Source: Mesorhizobium prunaredense (lineage in GTDB: Bacteria; Pseudomonadota; Alphaproteobacteria; Rhizobiales; Rhizobiaceae). Taken from it: 64,000 nucleotides of DNA. The notes beneath the pieces are model-generated. The model had not been told where the DNA came from. It worked only from the letters and a program-made list of their open reading frames with translations, and did not search any database. Shown here in pieces: positions 42,975 to 53,996 of this stretch. The stretch spans positions 248,001 through 312,000 of the forward strand of contig NZ_FTPD01000006.1 in assembly GCF_900156895.1 (NCBI RefSeq), in the 5' to 3' direction. How positions within the stretch are numbered: the first letter of the stretch is position 1; each line of letters begins with the position of its first letter. Made by a program: the position numbers and the translations under genes.

Positions 42975-45900
42975 AGAAGGCCTATCCCATCCCGACCGAT
43001 ACCGCCGTCAGCCAGGCAAGCGCCTCAGATCCGCAAAATTCCGCCTGGGTGTCGGCCAATGCCGGATCGGGCAAGACCCATGTGCTGGCCCAGCGCGTCA
43101 TCCGTCTTCTGCTGCGTGGCACCGATCCGTCGAAGATCCTGTGCCTGACCTACACCCGCGCCGCCGCCGCCAACATGTCGAACCGGGTGTTTTCGACATT
43201 GTCGGAATGGACGGCGCTTGGCGACGCAGAACTGGCGACAAGCATAGAGACGCTGGACGGTCGCCAGCCCGATCGCGAAACCATGCGCCGCGCCCGCCGG
43301 CTGTTCGCCGAGGCGCTGGAGACGCCCGGCGGGCTGAAGATCCAGACCATCCACGCCTTCTGCGAATCGGTGCTGCACCAGTTTCCGCTGGAAGCCAACA
43401 TACCGGCCCATTTCGAAATGCTCGATCCGCAGATGGAGGCGTCGCTCTTCGCCGCCGCCCGCCGCGACATGATCTCGGGCACCGCGGCCGGCGATGCGGG
43501 GCTGGCCGAGGCTTTCGCCACCATTCTGGAACGCGGCGGCGAACATGGGCTTGACGCCTTGCTGGCCGAGATCGTGCGCAAGCGCGACGGTCTGCGCGCC
43601 TTCATCAGCGCCGCTGGCGGCGATGGTTTTCAGGCGCTGTTCGACGAGTTCAGGTTTCGCGCCGGCCAGACCGCCGAAGGCCTGGCGGCGTCCGTCTGGC
43701 CGCTGCCGGGCTTCCTGCCGGACTATTTCATCACCTTTGCCCGTGCTGCTGAAGCCGCCGATGCCCGCACCGTACTCAACAACCTTCTGCCCTATGCGCG
43801 TCTTGCCTTCGCCGAGAATGATCCGCTTCGCCGGCTGCATCTGCTGGCAAAAGCCTTCCTGCGGGCGGATGGCGAGCCTTATGAGCCGGCAACATTCAAG
43901 AAGGCGTTGCTCGACCGCCTGCCGGATCTTGCCGAGCGCTATCTGTCAGCGGCCGATGCCATCCTCGAAATCTCCGATCGATTGGCCTTGTTCAGGATGC
44001 TGGAGGGCACATGTGCCGCGCTGACCATCGCCGACTGGCTGATCGCCCGCTATGAGCACTTGAAGCGCGCCCGCGGCTTCCTCGATTTCAACGACCTCAT
44101 CACCCGAACGGTCAATCTTCTGGCGCGGCCCGACGCCGGCCCCTGGGTGCAATACAAACTCGACCAGGGCATCGACCATATCCTGCTCGACGAGGCGCAG
44201 GACACCAGTCCCGACCAGTGGGAGGTGGTGAAGCGACTGGCCGAGGAATTCTTTGCCGGGCTCGGCGCACGCGACAATGTTCACCGCACGGTGTTTGCCG
44301 TCGGCGACGAAAAACAGTCGATCTATTCCTTTCAAGGAGCGGCGCCCGACTCCTTCGCCGACTCAAGGCTGCTGTTTTCCGGAAGAGTGCGCGATGCCAA
44401 CGCCGCCTTCGCCGATCTCAAGCTGACCTGGTCGTTCCGCTCGACCGAGGACGTGCTTGCGGCAGTGGACCGTGTCTTTGCTGACCCGGTCGTGCGGCGC
44501 GGCATCAGCCACGATCCCGACCCGCTGACCCATAAGGCGATCCGCAGCGATGCGCCGGGCTATGTCGAGGTCTGGCCGTCGATCGGCGCCGACGTCGTCG
44601 ACGAGCCCGACGACTGGACGCAAGCCGTCGACCACGCCCATGCGCCGGCGGTGCGTATTGCCGAAAACGTGGCGGCAACCATTGCCGGCTGGATCGGCGC
44701 CGGCGAGATCATCGAAGGCCGCGGCAAGAAGCTTCGGCCCGGCGACGTGCTGGTGCTGGTGCGCAAGCGCGATCGTTTCGTCCATGCGCTGACGCGCGCA
44801 CTGAAGCGACGTGACATCCCGGTCGCCGGCGCCGACCGCCTCAGCCTGCCCGGTCATATCGCGGTGAAGGACCTGATCGCGCTCGGTCACTTTCTCGTCC
44901 AGCCTGAGGACGATCTGTCGCTCGCCGCCGTGCTGCGCAGCCCGATTTTCGACGTTTCGGAAGAGATGCTTTTCGCGCTGGCCGGCGCGCGGCAATCCGG
45001 CCTCTCGTTGATCGCTTCGCTCAGGCAGCAAGCCGGCGAAAGCGCCGCCTTGGCCGCAATCGCTGCCCAGCTCGACACATGGTCCGATGAAGCCGCGTTC
45101 AGGCCGGTGTTCGAGTTCTATGCCGGGGCTCTCGCGCGCGACGGCTTGCGCAAGAAGATGATCGCGCGGCTCGGGCCGGAGGCCGGCGACATCCTCGACG
45201 AGTTTCTGAGCTTCTGCCTGGCCGAGGAGCGGACCGGCCTGCCGGGACTGGAATCCTTCCTGGCGACGCTGGAAAATGCCGGCCCCGAGATCAAGCGCGA
45301 AATGGACCAGACCCGCGACGAGGTTCGCGTCATGACCGTGCATGCCGCCAAGGGCCTCGAGGCGCCTGTCGTGTTCCTGGTCGATGGTGGCTCGGCGCCG
45401 TTCAGCGACCAGCATCTGCCGCGACTGATGCCGTTCGATGGCTCGGGCCAACACTGGGACGGCAAGGGCTATCTCTGGCGTTCGGCCAGCGATGTCGCCA
45501 ATGGCTTTTCGCGGGCCGCTTCGGTTCGCGCGCGCGAACTGGCCGACGACGAATACCGCCGGCTGCTCTATGTCGGCATGACCCGCGCCGAGGATCGGCT
45601 GATCGTCTGCGGCTATCACGGCAAGCGGGCGCCGAATACCGGCACCTGGCATTCGATCGTCAGCCGCGCGCTGGTCGGCGCCCCCGAAAGCATCGAGCGG
45701 CAGCACCCCGCCACCGGCGAGACCGTGCATCGCTTTCACGTGACAAAATTGCCGCCGGTCGCACAGGCGGCGGCCGAAGAGGCGCGGCAGGCGCAACAGT
45801 TCGAGCCGTTGCCAAAGAGCCTGTTCCAGCCCTTGCCGCCCTTCGAGGATCTGCCGCGGCCGCTGTCGCCGTCCGGCGCCTCGGCGCTGATCGACGAGGC

Positions 45901-46480
45901 CAGGCAAGCCGTGATCGACACCGGCTCGCCGGTTCTGGACACCGAGGCGGAGCCCGGCTTTGCCGTGATGCGAGGGCTGGCGCTACACAAATTGTTGCAG
46001 ATGCTGCCCGGCATTGCGGAGGCCGAACGCCGGGATGCCGCGGAACGCTATCTCAGGCGCGCCGGGGCGCAATGGCCAGATGCCGAGCGCGACAAGGCCT
46101 TGGCGTCGGTGGCAGCGATCCTTGCCGACAGCCGCTTCGATCAGCTGTTTGCGCCGAATTCACGCGCCGAAGTCGCGGTCATGGGCAGCCTGGAGGTCAA
46201 GGGCAAATTACGCTCGATCTCCGGCAAGATCGACCGGCTGGCGGTCACATCAGGCAAGGTGTCGATCGTCGACTACAAGACCAACCGGCCGGCGCCTGCA
46301 ACCCTGTCGGACGTTCCACCGGCCTATGTCCTGCAGCTCGCGCTCTATCGCGCGCTGCTCCAGCCGCTTTATCCCGAGCATGAGGTCTCGGCGGCGCTGC
46401 TGTTCACTGAAGCGCCACGCTTGATCGAGCTGCCGCCGGCGGCGATGGACGACGCCCTTGCCCGACTCACGGGAGCGTGA
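42971..46480 (+). CDS. addA: Double-strand break repair helicase AddA
   Basis: 1169 residues, UvrD/Rep-type helicase with nuclease. Walker A is SANAGSGKTHVLAQRVIRLL near residue 32; motif II is HILLDEAQDTSPDQWEVV near residue 405; then VGDEKQSIYSFQGA; motif V RVMTVHAAKGLEAPVVFLVD near residue 785; C-terminal nuclease GKIDRLAVTSGKVSIVDYKT near residue 1085. Forms the AddAB complex. Confidence 0.97.
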   Translation: MKKAYPIPTDTAVSQASASDPQNSAWVSANAGSGKTHVLAQRVIRLLLRGTDPSKILCLTYTRAAAANMSNRVFSTLSEWTALGDAELATSIETLDGRQPDRETMRRARRLFAEALETPGGLKIQTIHAFCESVLHQFPLEANIPAHFEMLDPQMEASLFAAARRDMISGTAAGDAGLAEAFATILERGGEHGLDALLAEIVRKRDGLRAFISAAGGDGFQALFDEFRFRAGQTAEGLAASVWPLPGFLPDYFITFARAAEAADARTVLNNLLPYARLAFAENDPLRRLHLLAKAFLRADGEPYEPATFKKALLDRLPDLAERYLSAADAILEISDRLALFRMLEGTCAALTIADWLIARYEHLKRARGFLDFNDLITRTVNLLARPDAGPWVQYKLDQGIDHILLDEAQDTSPDQWEVVKRLAEEFFAGLGARDNVHRTVFAVGDEKQSIYSFQGAAPDSFADSRLLFSGRVRDANAAFADLKLTWSFRSTEDVLAAVDRVFADPVVRRGISHDPDPLTHKAIRSDAPGYVEVWPSIGADVVDEPDDWTQAVDHAHAPAVRIAENVAATIAGWIGAGEIIEGRGKKLRPGDVLVLVRKRDRFVHALTRALKRRDIPVAGADRLSLPGHIAVKDLIALGHFLVQPEDDLSLAAVLRSPIFDVSEEMLFALAGARQSGLSLIASLRQQAGESAALAAIAAQLDTWSDEAAFRPVFEFYAGALARDGLRKKMIARLGPEAGDILDEFLSFCLAEERTGLPGLESFLATLENAGPEIKREMDQTRDEVRVMTVHAAKGLEAPVVFLVDGGSAPFSDQHLPRLMPFDGSGQHWDGKGYLWRSASDVANGFSRAASVRARELADDEYRRLLYVGMTRAEDRLIVCGYHGKRAPNTGTWHSIVSRALVGAPESIERQHPATGETVHRFHVTKLPPVAQAAAEEARQAQQFEPLPKSLFQPLPPFEDLPRPLSPSGASALIDEARQAVIDTGSPVLDTEAEPGFAVMRGLALHKLLQMLPGIAEAERRDAAERYLRRAGAQWPDAERDKALASVAAILADSRFDQLFAPNSRAEVAVMGSLEVKGKLRSISGKIDRLAVTSGKVSIVDYKTNRPAPATLSDVPPAYVLQLALYRALLQPLYPEHEVSAALLFTEAPRLIELPPAAMDDALARLTGA

Positions 46481-46555
46481 CACAACAGTTGCTTGAAGAA
46501 GGGCACGACCACCACCACATTTGGTGCGACAATAACACTCGAAAGGATCTCCCGC

Positions 46556-46879
46556 ATGGCCACCGTCAAGGTCGACAAGAGCAATTTCCAGACCGATGTG
46601 CTTGATGCCAAGGAGCCGGTCGTCGTCGATTTCTGGGCGGAATGGTGCGGCCCATGCAAGATGATCGCGCCGGCGCTGGAAGACATCGCCATCGAGCTCG
46701 GCAGCAAGGTCAAAATCGCCAAGCTCAACATCGACGAGAATCCCGAGCTGGCCGCGCAGTTCGGCGTGCGCTCGATCCCGACGCTGATGATCTTCAAGGG
46801 CGGCGAAATGGCCGACATGAAGGTCGGCGCCGCGCCGAAGACGGCGCTGTCGCACTGGATCAACGGCAATCTCGCCTGA
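46556..46879 (+). CDS. trxA: Thioredoxin
   Basis: 107 residues with the active site W30-C31-G32-P33-C34-K and the usual cis-Pro in [12 protein letters not shown] near residue 77. It reduces cytoplasmic disulphides and serves as donor for ribonucleotide reductase. AAGGA precedes the ATG; in-frame codons to 46493 are not supported. Usual neighbour of addA in rhizobia. Confidence 0.98.
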   Translation: MATVKVDKSNFQTDVLDAKEPVVVDFWAEWCGPCKMIAPALEDIAIELGSKVKIAKLNIDENPELAAQFGVRSIPTLMIFKGGEMADMKVGAAPKTALSHWINGNLA

Positions 46880-46900
46880 TCTGGCAGATAATCCGCAGAC

Positions 46901-46928
46901 AAGCCCGGCCCTCGCGCCGGGCTTTTTT
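46901..46928 (+). terminator. Rho-independent terminator of trxA
   Basis: AAGCCCGGC and GCCGGGCTT (9-bp stem, 6-base loop) with a run of six T, 21 bp past the trxA stop. Confidence 0.93.
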
Positions 46929-46935
46929 GTGTCAT

Positions 46936-47033
46936 CTACAGCGCCGCGCGTCCTCTTGGACGCACAAAGGACGCTGTAGCACTTGATTTGCGCATGACCC
47001 AGAAAATCGAATCCGATTTTCTGGGTCATGCGC
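46936..47033. repeat. Composite double-palindrome repeat, copy 4 (best preserved)
   Basis: CTACAGCG...CGCTGTAG (inner GCGTCC...GGACGC) followed by a perfect 20-bp inverted repeat around AATC at 46990-47033, which begins GCGCATGACCCAG. Orientation is opposite to the copy at 8014. Lies between trxA's terminator and the cupin gene. Confidence 0.85.
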
Positions 47034-47099
47034 TGGTCCGCCCTGGCACTCGCCACTTGCCGGCCCATGTTCTTGTCTGGCTTAAAGCAGGAGAACGAC

Positions 47100-47381
47100 A
47101 TGACCGGATCCGCCAAGGCCACCGTCTTCATCGACAATGAGCGCGTCATCGTCACCGAATACCGCTTCGGGCCGGGCGACAACACCGGCTGGCATCGTCA
47201 TGGCCATGATTATGTCATCGTGCCGCTGATGGACGGCAAGCTCAAGCTCCTGACCAAGGACGGCGAATCCTTCGCCGAAATGAAGAGGGGGGCGCCCTAT
47301 TTCCGCAAGGAGGGCGTGGAGCATGACGTCATCAATGCCAATGAGGGCGAGTATGCCTTCATCGAGATCGAGCTGAAGTAA
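47100..47381 (+). CDS. Small cupin-domain protein
   Basis: 93 residues, one cupin barrel. HRHGHDYVIVPLMDG near residue 36 matches the first cupin motif, GAPYFRKEGVEHDVINANEG the second, including His. CAGGAGAACGAC precedes the ATG. Enzymatic or binding role unknown. Confidence 0.8.
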   Translation: MTGSAKATVFIDNERVIVTEYRFGPGDNTGWHRHGHDYVIVPLMDGKLKLLTKDGESFAEMKRGAPYFRKEGVEHDVINANEGEYAFIEIELK

Positions 47382-47506
47382 CGCGGGAGCAGACCCCGCC
47401 TGACATCGCCGGTTGAGGCAGGACCGTATTGGGAAGCGTCCGCTTGAATGCCATTCGCATTGACGCTAAATTACGTCAGAAAATGTGACAAATAAGGAAG
47501 GCTGAG

Positions 47507-47857
47507 ATGGCACTGGTCCAGTACGCGGACGGTGGGTTCTTTGCCCCACGAAAAATTGCCGAGGCGCTGCGCACCACCAGCGAAGAAGTGGCCCGGACTG
47601 CCGGGCTCGGTCGCGACGCCGTTCAGCGCAAGGAACGCATCCGTTCCGACAGGACGCAGCGCCGCCTGCGCGAGATGGTTGAAATCATTAACAAGGTCGA
47701 ACCGCGCTTTGGCTCCGCGCTGATGGCGTATGCCTGGTACCGGTCCGAGCCTCTGCCCGGCTTTTCGGGACAGACGGCTATGCAGCTTGTGCGCGGCGGG
47801 CGCGCCGCTGAGGTGCTTGAATATGTCGATGCGATCGATGCCGGCGTTCACGCCTGA
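47507..47857 (+). CDS. Xre/MbcA/ParS-type antitoxin
   Basis: 116 residues: a helix-turn-helix N-terminal part (IAEALRTTSEEVARTAGLGR) and the C-terminal toxin-binding domain (MAYAWYRSEPLPGFSGQTAM then LVRGGRAAEVLEYVDAIDAG) that defines the DUF2384/ParS group. It pairs with the RES-domain gene 8 bp downstream. Likely represses its own operon. Confidence 0.88.
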   Translation: MALVQYADGGFFAPRKIAEALRTTSEEVARTAGLGRDAVQRKERIRSDRTQRRLREMVEIINKVEPRFGSALMAYAWYRSEPLPGFSGQTAMQLVRGGRAAEVLEYVDAIDAGVHA

Positions 47858-47865
47858 CACGACTG

Positions 47866-48360
47866 ATGCACTACCGCGGCAAACTGTTTCGGGCAATCAA
47901 CCCAATCTACGCACGTGAACCGCTCTCTGGGCGCGGCGCCGCATTGTTTGGCGGGCGGTTCAACCCGAAGGGCACGCCGGCGCTCTATACGTCGCTGACC
48001 GTCATAACCGCTCTGCGCGAGGCCAACCAGATAGGCAATCTCCAACCGATGACGCTCGTTTCCTATGACGCCGAAATCGCAAGTGTTTTCGACAGCCGGG
48101 ACGAGGCCGCGCTCAAACAAGAAGGGTTGGACGCAACAGCTCTTGCTGACAGCGCATGGCGGGATCAAATGCAGGCAAGCGGAGAATCAAGAACGCAAGC
48201 TTTGGCGCGCCGATTGATCGCGAAGGGCTATCCAGCCATGCTTGTTCGCAGCTTTGCGGCCGGCGCTATCGAGACGGATCTCAACCTCGTTCTATGGAAA
48301 TGGGGCGACGATCCTCCGTGGCGGCTCGCCTTGATCGACGACGAAGGCAGGCTGTCGTGA
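47866..48360 (+). CDS. RES-domain toxin, NAD+ phosphorylase type
   Basis: 164 residues. LFRAINPIYAREPLSGRGAA, GGRFNPKGTPALYTS and TALREANQIG carry the Arg, Glu and Ser/Tyr positions of the RES fold. Members such as MbcT and Res degrade NAD+ when freed from the antitoxin. The reading frame is complete, and the antitoxin gene lies directly upstream. Confidence 0.88.
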   Translation: MHYRGKLFRAINPIYAREPLSGRGAALFGGRFNPKGTPALYTSLTVITALREANQIGNLQPMTLVSYDAEIASVFDSRDEAALKQEGLDATALADSAWRDQMQASGESRTQALARRLIAKGYPAMLVRSFAAGAIETDLNLVLWKWGDDPPWRLALIDDEGRLS

Positions 48361-48459
48361 GAAGCGCAATGAGTTGGCAATCGCTCCCACGTTCTAGAGC
48401 GTTCGCATTCAGCAGAACCGCCGAACTGCTCTACTTGTACCGGAGTCCGGCGGAATAGA

Positions 48460-49785
48460 TCAGGTTGGCGGCGTGCCGTTTTCGGCCAGCACCGCGCCGG
48501 CCAGATAGAGCGAGCCGCTGATCAGGATGCGCGGCGGCGGTCCGTCCCACGTGTCGCGCAGCAGCATCAGCGCATTGGCGACGGAGCTCACCGGTTCGGC
48601 CGACAGGCCAGCCTCGACGGCGCGGATCGCCAGTTCGTCATTCGGCACGCTGGCCTCGCTGAGGCTCACCGGTACCGTGTAGACATGCCGCACCAGGCCC
48701 TTGAAGGCGCGGAAATAGCCGCTCTGGTCCTTGGTGTTGATCATGCCGGAAATCAGAAACAGCGGCCGCGGGTTTTTTTCCTCCTGCTCGGCCAATGCCT
48801 CGGCGACGACCACGCCGGCGCCTGGATTGTGGCCGCCGTCGAGCCAGATATCGGCGCCCTTCGGCGCCAGTTCCGTCAGCCTGCCTTGCGGCAATTTCTG
48901 CATCCGCCCCGGCCAGGTGACATTGGCCATCGCCTTGTCGGCGACGCGATGGCTGATCTCGAAGCCTGCCGCCTTGACCGCCGCAATAGCCGCCGCCGCA
49001 TTGGCGAACTGATGGCGCCCTGGCAGCCGCGGTGGCGACAGGTCCATCAGCCCGTCTTCGTCCTGATAGACCATCCGGCCGTTTTCCTCGAAGGCGAGGA
49101 AATCCTGGCCATAGACGAAGGCGGGACAGTCGAGCCGCTCGGCGGTTTCGATAAGCACCTGAAGCGCCGTTTCGCTCTCTTGCGCGCCGATGACCACCGG
49201 GCAACCGCTCTTGATGATGCCGGCCTTTTCGGCTGCGATCAGTTCGACACGGTCGCCGAGAAAGGATTCGTGGTCGAGCGAGACCGGCATGATCACCGAC
49301 ACCGCCGGTTCTTTGATGACATTGGTGGCATCAAAGCGGCCGCCAAGGCCGACCTCGATGATGACGGCATCTGCCGGATGTTCGGAAAACAGCAGGAAGG
49401 TGACGGCGGTGAGGATCTCGAAGACGGTGATCTTCTGGCCTCCGTTGGCCTTGGCGACGCGGGCGATGGCGTCGGCGAAGATCTCGTCCTCGACCAGCCT
49501 GCCGCCGCCGTCGGCGGCCAGCCGATAGCGCTCATGCCAGTTCACCAGATGTGGCGATGTGTGGACATGGACGCGGTGGCCGGCCGCTTCGAGCAGCGCC
49601 CGCGAAAACGCGGCGCAGGAGCCCTTGCCGTTGGTGCCGGCGATGTGGATGACCGGCGGCAGATGGTCCTGCGGATTGCCAAGCCGCTCCAGCAGCCGCG
49701 AAATGCGGTCGAGCGAAAGATCGAAGCCCTTCGGATGAAGCGACATCAGGCTTTCGATTTCGCGGTCGGCGGCAAGCGTGGTCAT
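48460..49785 (-). CDS. folC: Dihydrofolate synthase/folylpolyglutamate synthase
   Basis: 441 residues of the Mur-ligase type. P-loop HIAGTNGKGSCAAFSRALLE near residue 48; VGLGGRFDATNVI near 143; WLDGGHNPGAG near 315. It adds glutamate to dihydropteroate and to folates. Last gene of trpFBA-accD-folC; a repeat separates it from accD. Confidence 0.97.
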   Translation of the reverse strand: MTTLAADREIESLMSLHPKGFDLSLDRISRLLERLGNPQDHLPPVIHIAGTNGKGSCAAFSRALLEAAGHRVHVHTSPHLVNWHERYRLAADGGGRLVEDEIFADAIARVAKANGGQKITVFEILTAVTFLLFSEHPADAVIIEVGLGGRFDATNVIKEPAVSVIMPVSLDHESFLGDRVELIAAEKAGIIKSGCPVVIGAQESETALQVLIETAERLDCPAFVYGQDFLAFEENGRMVYQDEDGLMDLSPPRLPGRHQFANAAAAIAAVKAAGFEISHRVADKAMANVTWPGRMQKLPQGRLTELAPKGADIWLDGGHNPGAGVVVAEALAEQEEKNPRPLFLISGMINTKDQSGYFRAFKGLVRHVYTVPVSLSEASVPNDELAIRAVEAGLSAEPVSSVANALMLLRDTWDGPPPRILISGSLYLAGAVLAENGTPPT

Positions 49786-49797
49786 GGGAGAATCCTA

Positions 49798-49865
49798 GCG
49801 CATGACCCCGAAAATCGAAATCGATTTTCGGAAAGGATCATGCGCGAAATCAAGATGCTACAGCG
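49798..49865. repeat. Composite double-palindrome repeat, copy 5 (second module partial)
   Basis: GCGCATGA...TCATGCGC enclosing CCGAAAATCG-AAAT-CGATTTTCGG, followed by AAATCAAGATGCTACAGCG, the left part of the second module seen complete at 46936. It lies in the accD-folC gap just upstream of folC. Confidence 0.8.
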
Positions 49866-49909
49866 CCACAGATGACGCGCAATCGCGGTTCGCGACGACG
49901 GATGTCGCG

Positions 49910-50836
49910 TCAGGCTTGCGGGCGTGCTTCCGCCGGCAGCGCCACCGGCGGCAGGATTTCCGGCTCCAGCGGCTTTTCTTCTTCCGGCAACTTGAGCAGC
50001 ATTTTCAGGAGCCGCGCGATCGTCTGGCGCATCTCCAGCCGCGACACCACCATGTCGACCATGCCGTGCTCCATCAGATACTCGGAGCGCTGGAAGCCGT
50101 CGGGCAGTTTTTCCCGGATGGTCTGCTCGATCACGCGCGGCCCGGCAAAGCCGATCAGCGCGCCGGGTTCGGCGATGTGCACGTCGCCCAGCATGGCGTA
50201 GGAGGCGGTGACGCCGCCGGTGGTCGGGTTGGTCAGAACGACGATATAGGGAAGACCGGCTTCCTTCAGCCGATCGACGCCGACCGTGGTTCTCGGCAAT
50301 TGCATGAGCGACAGGATGCCTTCCTGCATGCGGGCGCCGCCGGAGGCCGCGAACAGGATCAGCGGCCGCTTGCGTTGCTCCGCGACCTCGAAGCCACGAA
50401 CGATGGCGTCGCCGGCGGCCATGCCGAGCGAGCCGCCCATGAAGGCGAAGTCCTGCACGGTCACCACCACCGGCAGGCCCTCGACGGTGCCCAGCGCATT
50501 GATGATCGCGTCCTCCAGCCCTGTCTTGGCCTTGGCGTCCTTCAGCCGGTCGGTGTAGCGCTTCTCGTCGCGGAACTTCAGCGGGTCCTGCACCACCTTG
50601 GGGTTTTCGAGCATCTCGTACTTGCCGTCGTCGAAGAAGAATCTCAGCCGCTCCTTGGCCGAGATCTTCATGTGATGGCCGGAGGACGGGATGACGAACT
50701 GGTTTTGCTCCAGATCCTTGTGGAAGACCATCTCGCCGGTCTCCGGATCCTTGATCCAGAGGTTCTCAGGCATGTCGGTGCGCCGGCCGAGCATCGAATT
50801 GATCTTCGGGCGAACGTAGTTGGTGATCCAGTTCAT
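49910..50836 (-). CDS. accD: Acetyl-CoA carboxylase carboxyltransferase subunit beta, without zinc-ribbon cysteines
   Basis: 308 residues. The carboxyltransferase core is intact ([50 protein letters not shown]). In E. coli AccD the N-terminal zinc ribbon has four Cys; here the same place reads [15 protein letters not shown] and VIPSSGHHM, with no Cys. Loss of most of these Cys is usual in rhizobial AccD by my recollection, but here none is left. Works with AccA, AccB and AccC to make malonyl-CoA. Confidence 0.96.
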   Translation of the reverse strand: MNWITNYVRPKINSMLGRRTDMPENLWIKDPETGEMVFHKDLEQNQFVIPSSGHHMKISAKERLRFFFDDGKYEMLENPKVVQDPLKFRDEKRYTDRLKDAKAKTGLEDAIINALGTVEGLPVVVTVQDFAFMGGSLGMAAGDAIVRGFEVAEQRKRPLILFAASGGARMQEGILSLMQLPRTTVGVDRLKEAGLPYIVVLTNPTTGGVTASYAMLGDVHIAEPGALIGFAGPRVIEQTIREKLPDGFQRSEYLMEHGMVDMVVSRLEMRQTIARLLKMLLKLPEEEKPLEPEILPPVALPAEARPQA

Positions 50837-50872
50837 CGCTTCGGCTCCTGTCCTGACGAAGAGGTAGGACGG

Positions 50873-51712
50873 TTATTCGGCGGCAGCAAGGCGGGCCGCG
50901 CGCACGCCTTGCGAAAGCCCGCTGACCAGCGTGGCGACCGCCTCGGCCGGGTCGGCGGTCTTTTCGCCCTTCGGCCCCAGAACATTGGCGACGGCATTGA
51001 CGATCGCGGTGCCGACGACGACGCCGTCGGCCGACGCCCCGATGATGCGCGCCTGCTCGGCGGTCTTGACGCCGAAGCCGACGCAGACCGGCAGGTCGGT
51101 ATGGCCCTTGATGCGCCCGACCGCCGCCGCGACCTTGCCGGTGTCGGCAAGCGCCGAGCCGGTGATGCCGGTCATCGACACGTAGTAGACGAAGCCGGAG
51201 GTGTTCTGCAGCACCTTGGGCAGGCGCTTGTCGTCGGTGGTCGGCGTCGCCAGCCGGATGAAATTGATGCCGGCCTTCAGCGCCGGAATGCAAAGCTCCT
51301 CATCCATTTCCGGCGGCAGATCGACGACGATCAGCCCGTCTATGCCGCTGGCCAGCGCATCCCTGAGGAAGCGGTCGACGCCGTGGATGTAGATCGGATT
51401 GTAGTAGCCCATCAAAACGATCGGCGTTTCATTGTCGGTGGTGCGAAATTCCGAAGCCATCTTCAGCGTCTTGACCAGCGTCTGGCCGCCTTTCAGCGCG
51501 CGCAGGCCGGCCGCCTGGATCGCCGGGCCGTCGGCCATCGGATCGGAAAACGGCATGCCCATTTCGATGATGTCGGCGCCCGCCTTGGGCAGCGCCTTCA
51601 TGATCGACAAAGCGGTGTCGTAGTCCGGGTCGCCGCTCATGAAATAGGTGACAAGCGCCGGGCGGCCTTCGGCCTTCAGCTTGGCCATGCGTCGGTCGAT
51701 GCGGGTGGTCAT
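50873..51712 (-). CDS. trpA: Tryptophan synthase alpha subunit
   Basis: 279 residues. Catalytic Glu and Asp lie in [18 protein letters not shown] near residues 50-62; [12 protein letters not shown] and [10 protein letters not shown] form the phosphate site. It releases indole from indole-glycerol phosphate to TrpB. ATG 51712 lies two bases after the trpB stop; longer readings overlap trpB and are spurious. Confidence 0.98.
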   Translation of the reverse strand: MTTRIDRRMAKLKAEGRPALVTYFMSGDPDYDTALSIMKALPKAGADIIEMGMPFSDPMADGPAIQAAGLRALKGGQTLVKTLKMASEFRTTDNETPIVLMGYYNPIYIHGVDRFLRDALASGIDGLIVVDLPPEMDEELCIPALKAGINFIRLATPTTDDKRLPKVLQNTSGFVYYVSMTGITGSALADTGKVAAAVGRIKGHTDLPVCVGFGVKTAEQARIIGASADGVVVGTAIVNAVANVLGPKGEKTADPAEAVATLVSGLSQGVRAARLAAAE

Positions 51713-51714
51713 GA

Positions 51715-52965
<1,251 letters not shown>

Positions 52966-52998
52966 CGCCGATCTCCTAGCTTGTGGTTTGAAGCACGG

Positions 52999-53658
52999 TT
53001 AGGCGGCGCGGTTGTCGCGTGCTGCCCTGACGGCCCGGAAAAACTGTTCGATCAGAGCCGGATCCTTGACGCCCGGCGCGCTTTCCACACCCGAGGAAAT
53101 GTCCAGTCCGGGCGGGTTGGCAAGCCGAAAGGCATCGCCGATATTGGCGGCGTTGAGGCCACCGGAAAGCATGTAATCGACGTCTGCGTCAAGGCCGGCC
53201 AGAACGCGCCAGTCGAAGGCAATGCCGTTGCCGCCCGGCAGTTCCGAACCCTTCGGCGGCTTGGCGTCGAACAGGAAACGGTCGGCAATGCCGACGAAGG
53301 GTCTTGTCCGCTCCAGGTCGGCAGCCTCGCTGACCGGCAGCGCCTTCATCACCGGCAGGCCATAGCGGCCCTTGATCTCGGCCACCCGCTCCGGCGTTTC
53401 CGAGCCATGCAGCTGCAGCATGTCGGGCTGCATTTTTTCGACGATTTCATCCAGGAACGCATCGCCGGCGTCGACCGTCACGGCAACCGCCTTGGCCTTG
53501 CCGATTGCCGCTTCGCGCAAGCGGCCGGCTTCCGCCGGCTCGATATAGCGCGGGCTTTTGGCAAAGAAAATAAAGCCGACATGGCTGGCGCCGCCTGCCA
53601 ATGCCGCGGCCAATGCCTTGTCGGTCTTCAGTCCGCATATCTTGATGTCGAGCGCCAT
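52999..53658 (-). CDS. trpF: Phosphoribosylanthranilate isomerase
   Basis: 219 residues, (beta/alpha)8. IKICGLKTDKAL carries the catalytic Cys7; the general acid Asp lies in GNGIAFDWRVLAG near residue 130; LSGGLNAANI is the phosphate site. ATG 53658 gives the usual length; an in-frame ATG at 53703 is possible. Neither has a strong ribosome site. Confidence 0.96.
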   Translation of the reverse strand: MALDIKICGLKTDKALAAALAGGASHVGFIFFAKSPRYIEPAEAGRLREAAIGKAKAVAVTVDAGDAFLDEIVEKMQPDMLQLHGSETPERVAEIKGRYGLPVMKALPVSEAADLERTRPFVGIADRFLFDAKPPKGSELPGGNGIAFDWRVLAGLDADVDYMLSGGLNAANIGDAFRLANPPGLDISSGVESAPGVKDPALIEQFFRAVRAARDNRAA

Positions 53659-53768
53659 GCGCGGGGATTGGCACGAAACGGCAAAAGAGTCGAGAAAAAG
53701 CATCCTGTTTGCCGCCAGCGCGGAACGCGCTACCTTACTTCAGATAGTACAGGCGGGAGCACACAAGC

Positions 53769-53987
53769 ATGGCAGACGAAACCGTCGCCCAACTCAGGCA
53801 GAAGGTCGCGCAGGCCCGCGAGGTCATCGCTCATCTGATGGACAAGGCCGCCTTCAACGGCGCCGAGGCACACCGCGCGCTCGACTATTTCAGCAACGAC
53901 GCCTTCGAGAAGAATTTCTTGCCATGGCCGCGCCATACCGACGAAGGCTTGCGTCCTGAAGAGCTCAACGCCGCCAACGACGATTGA
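53769..53987 (+). CDS. Small conserved-type hypothetical protein
   Basis: 72 residues, mostly helical: a heptad-like start (ETVAQLRQKVAQAREVIAHL) and DYFSNDAFEKNFLPWPRH. Not recognised. GGCGGGAGCACACAAGC precedes the ATG, and codon use fits the neighbours, so it is probably real. It diverges from trpF and converges on the YgjP-like gene. Confidence 0.6.
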   Translation: MADETVAQLRQKVAQAREVIAHLMDKAAFNGAEAHRALDYFSNDAFEKNFLPWPRHTDEGLRPEELNAANDD

Positions 53988-53996
53988 TCGGGCGAT

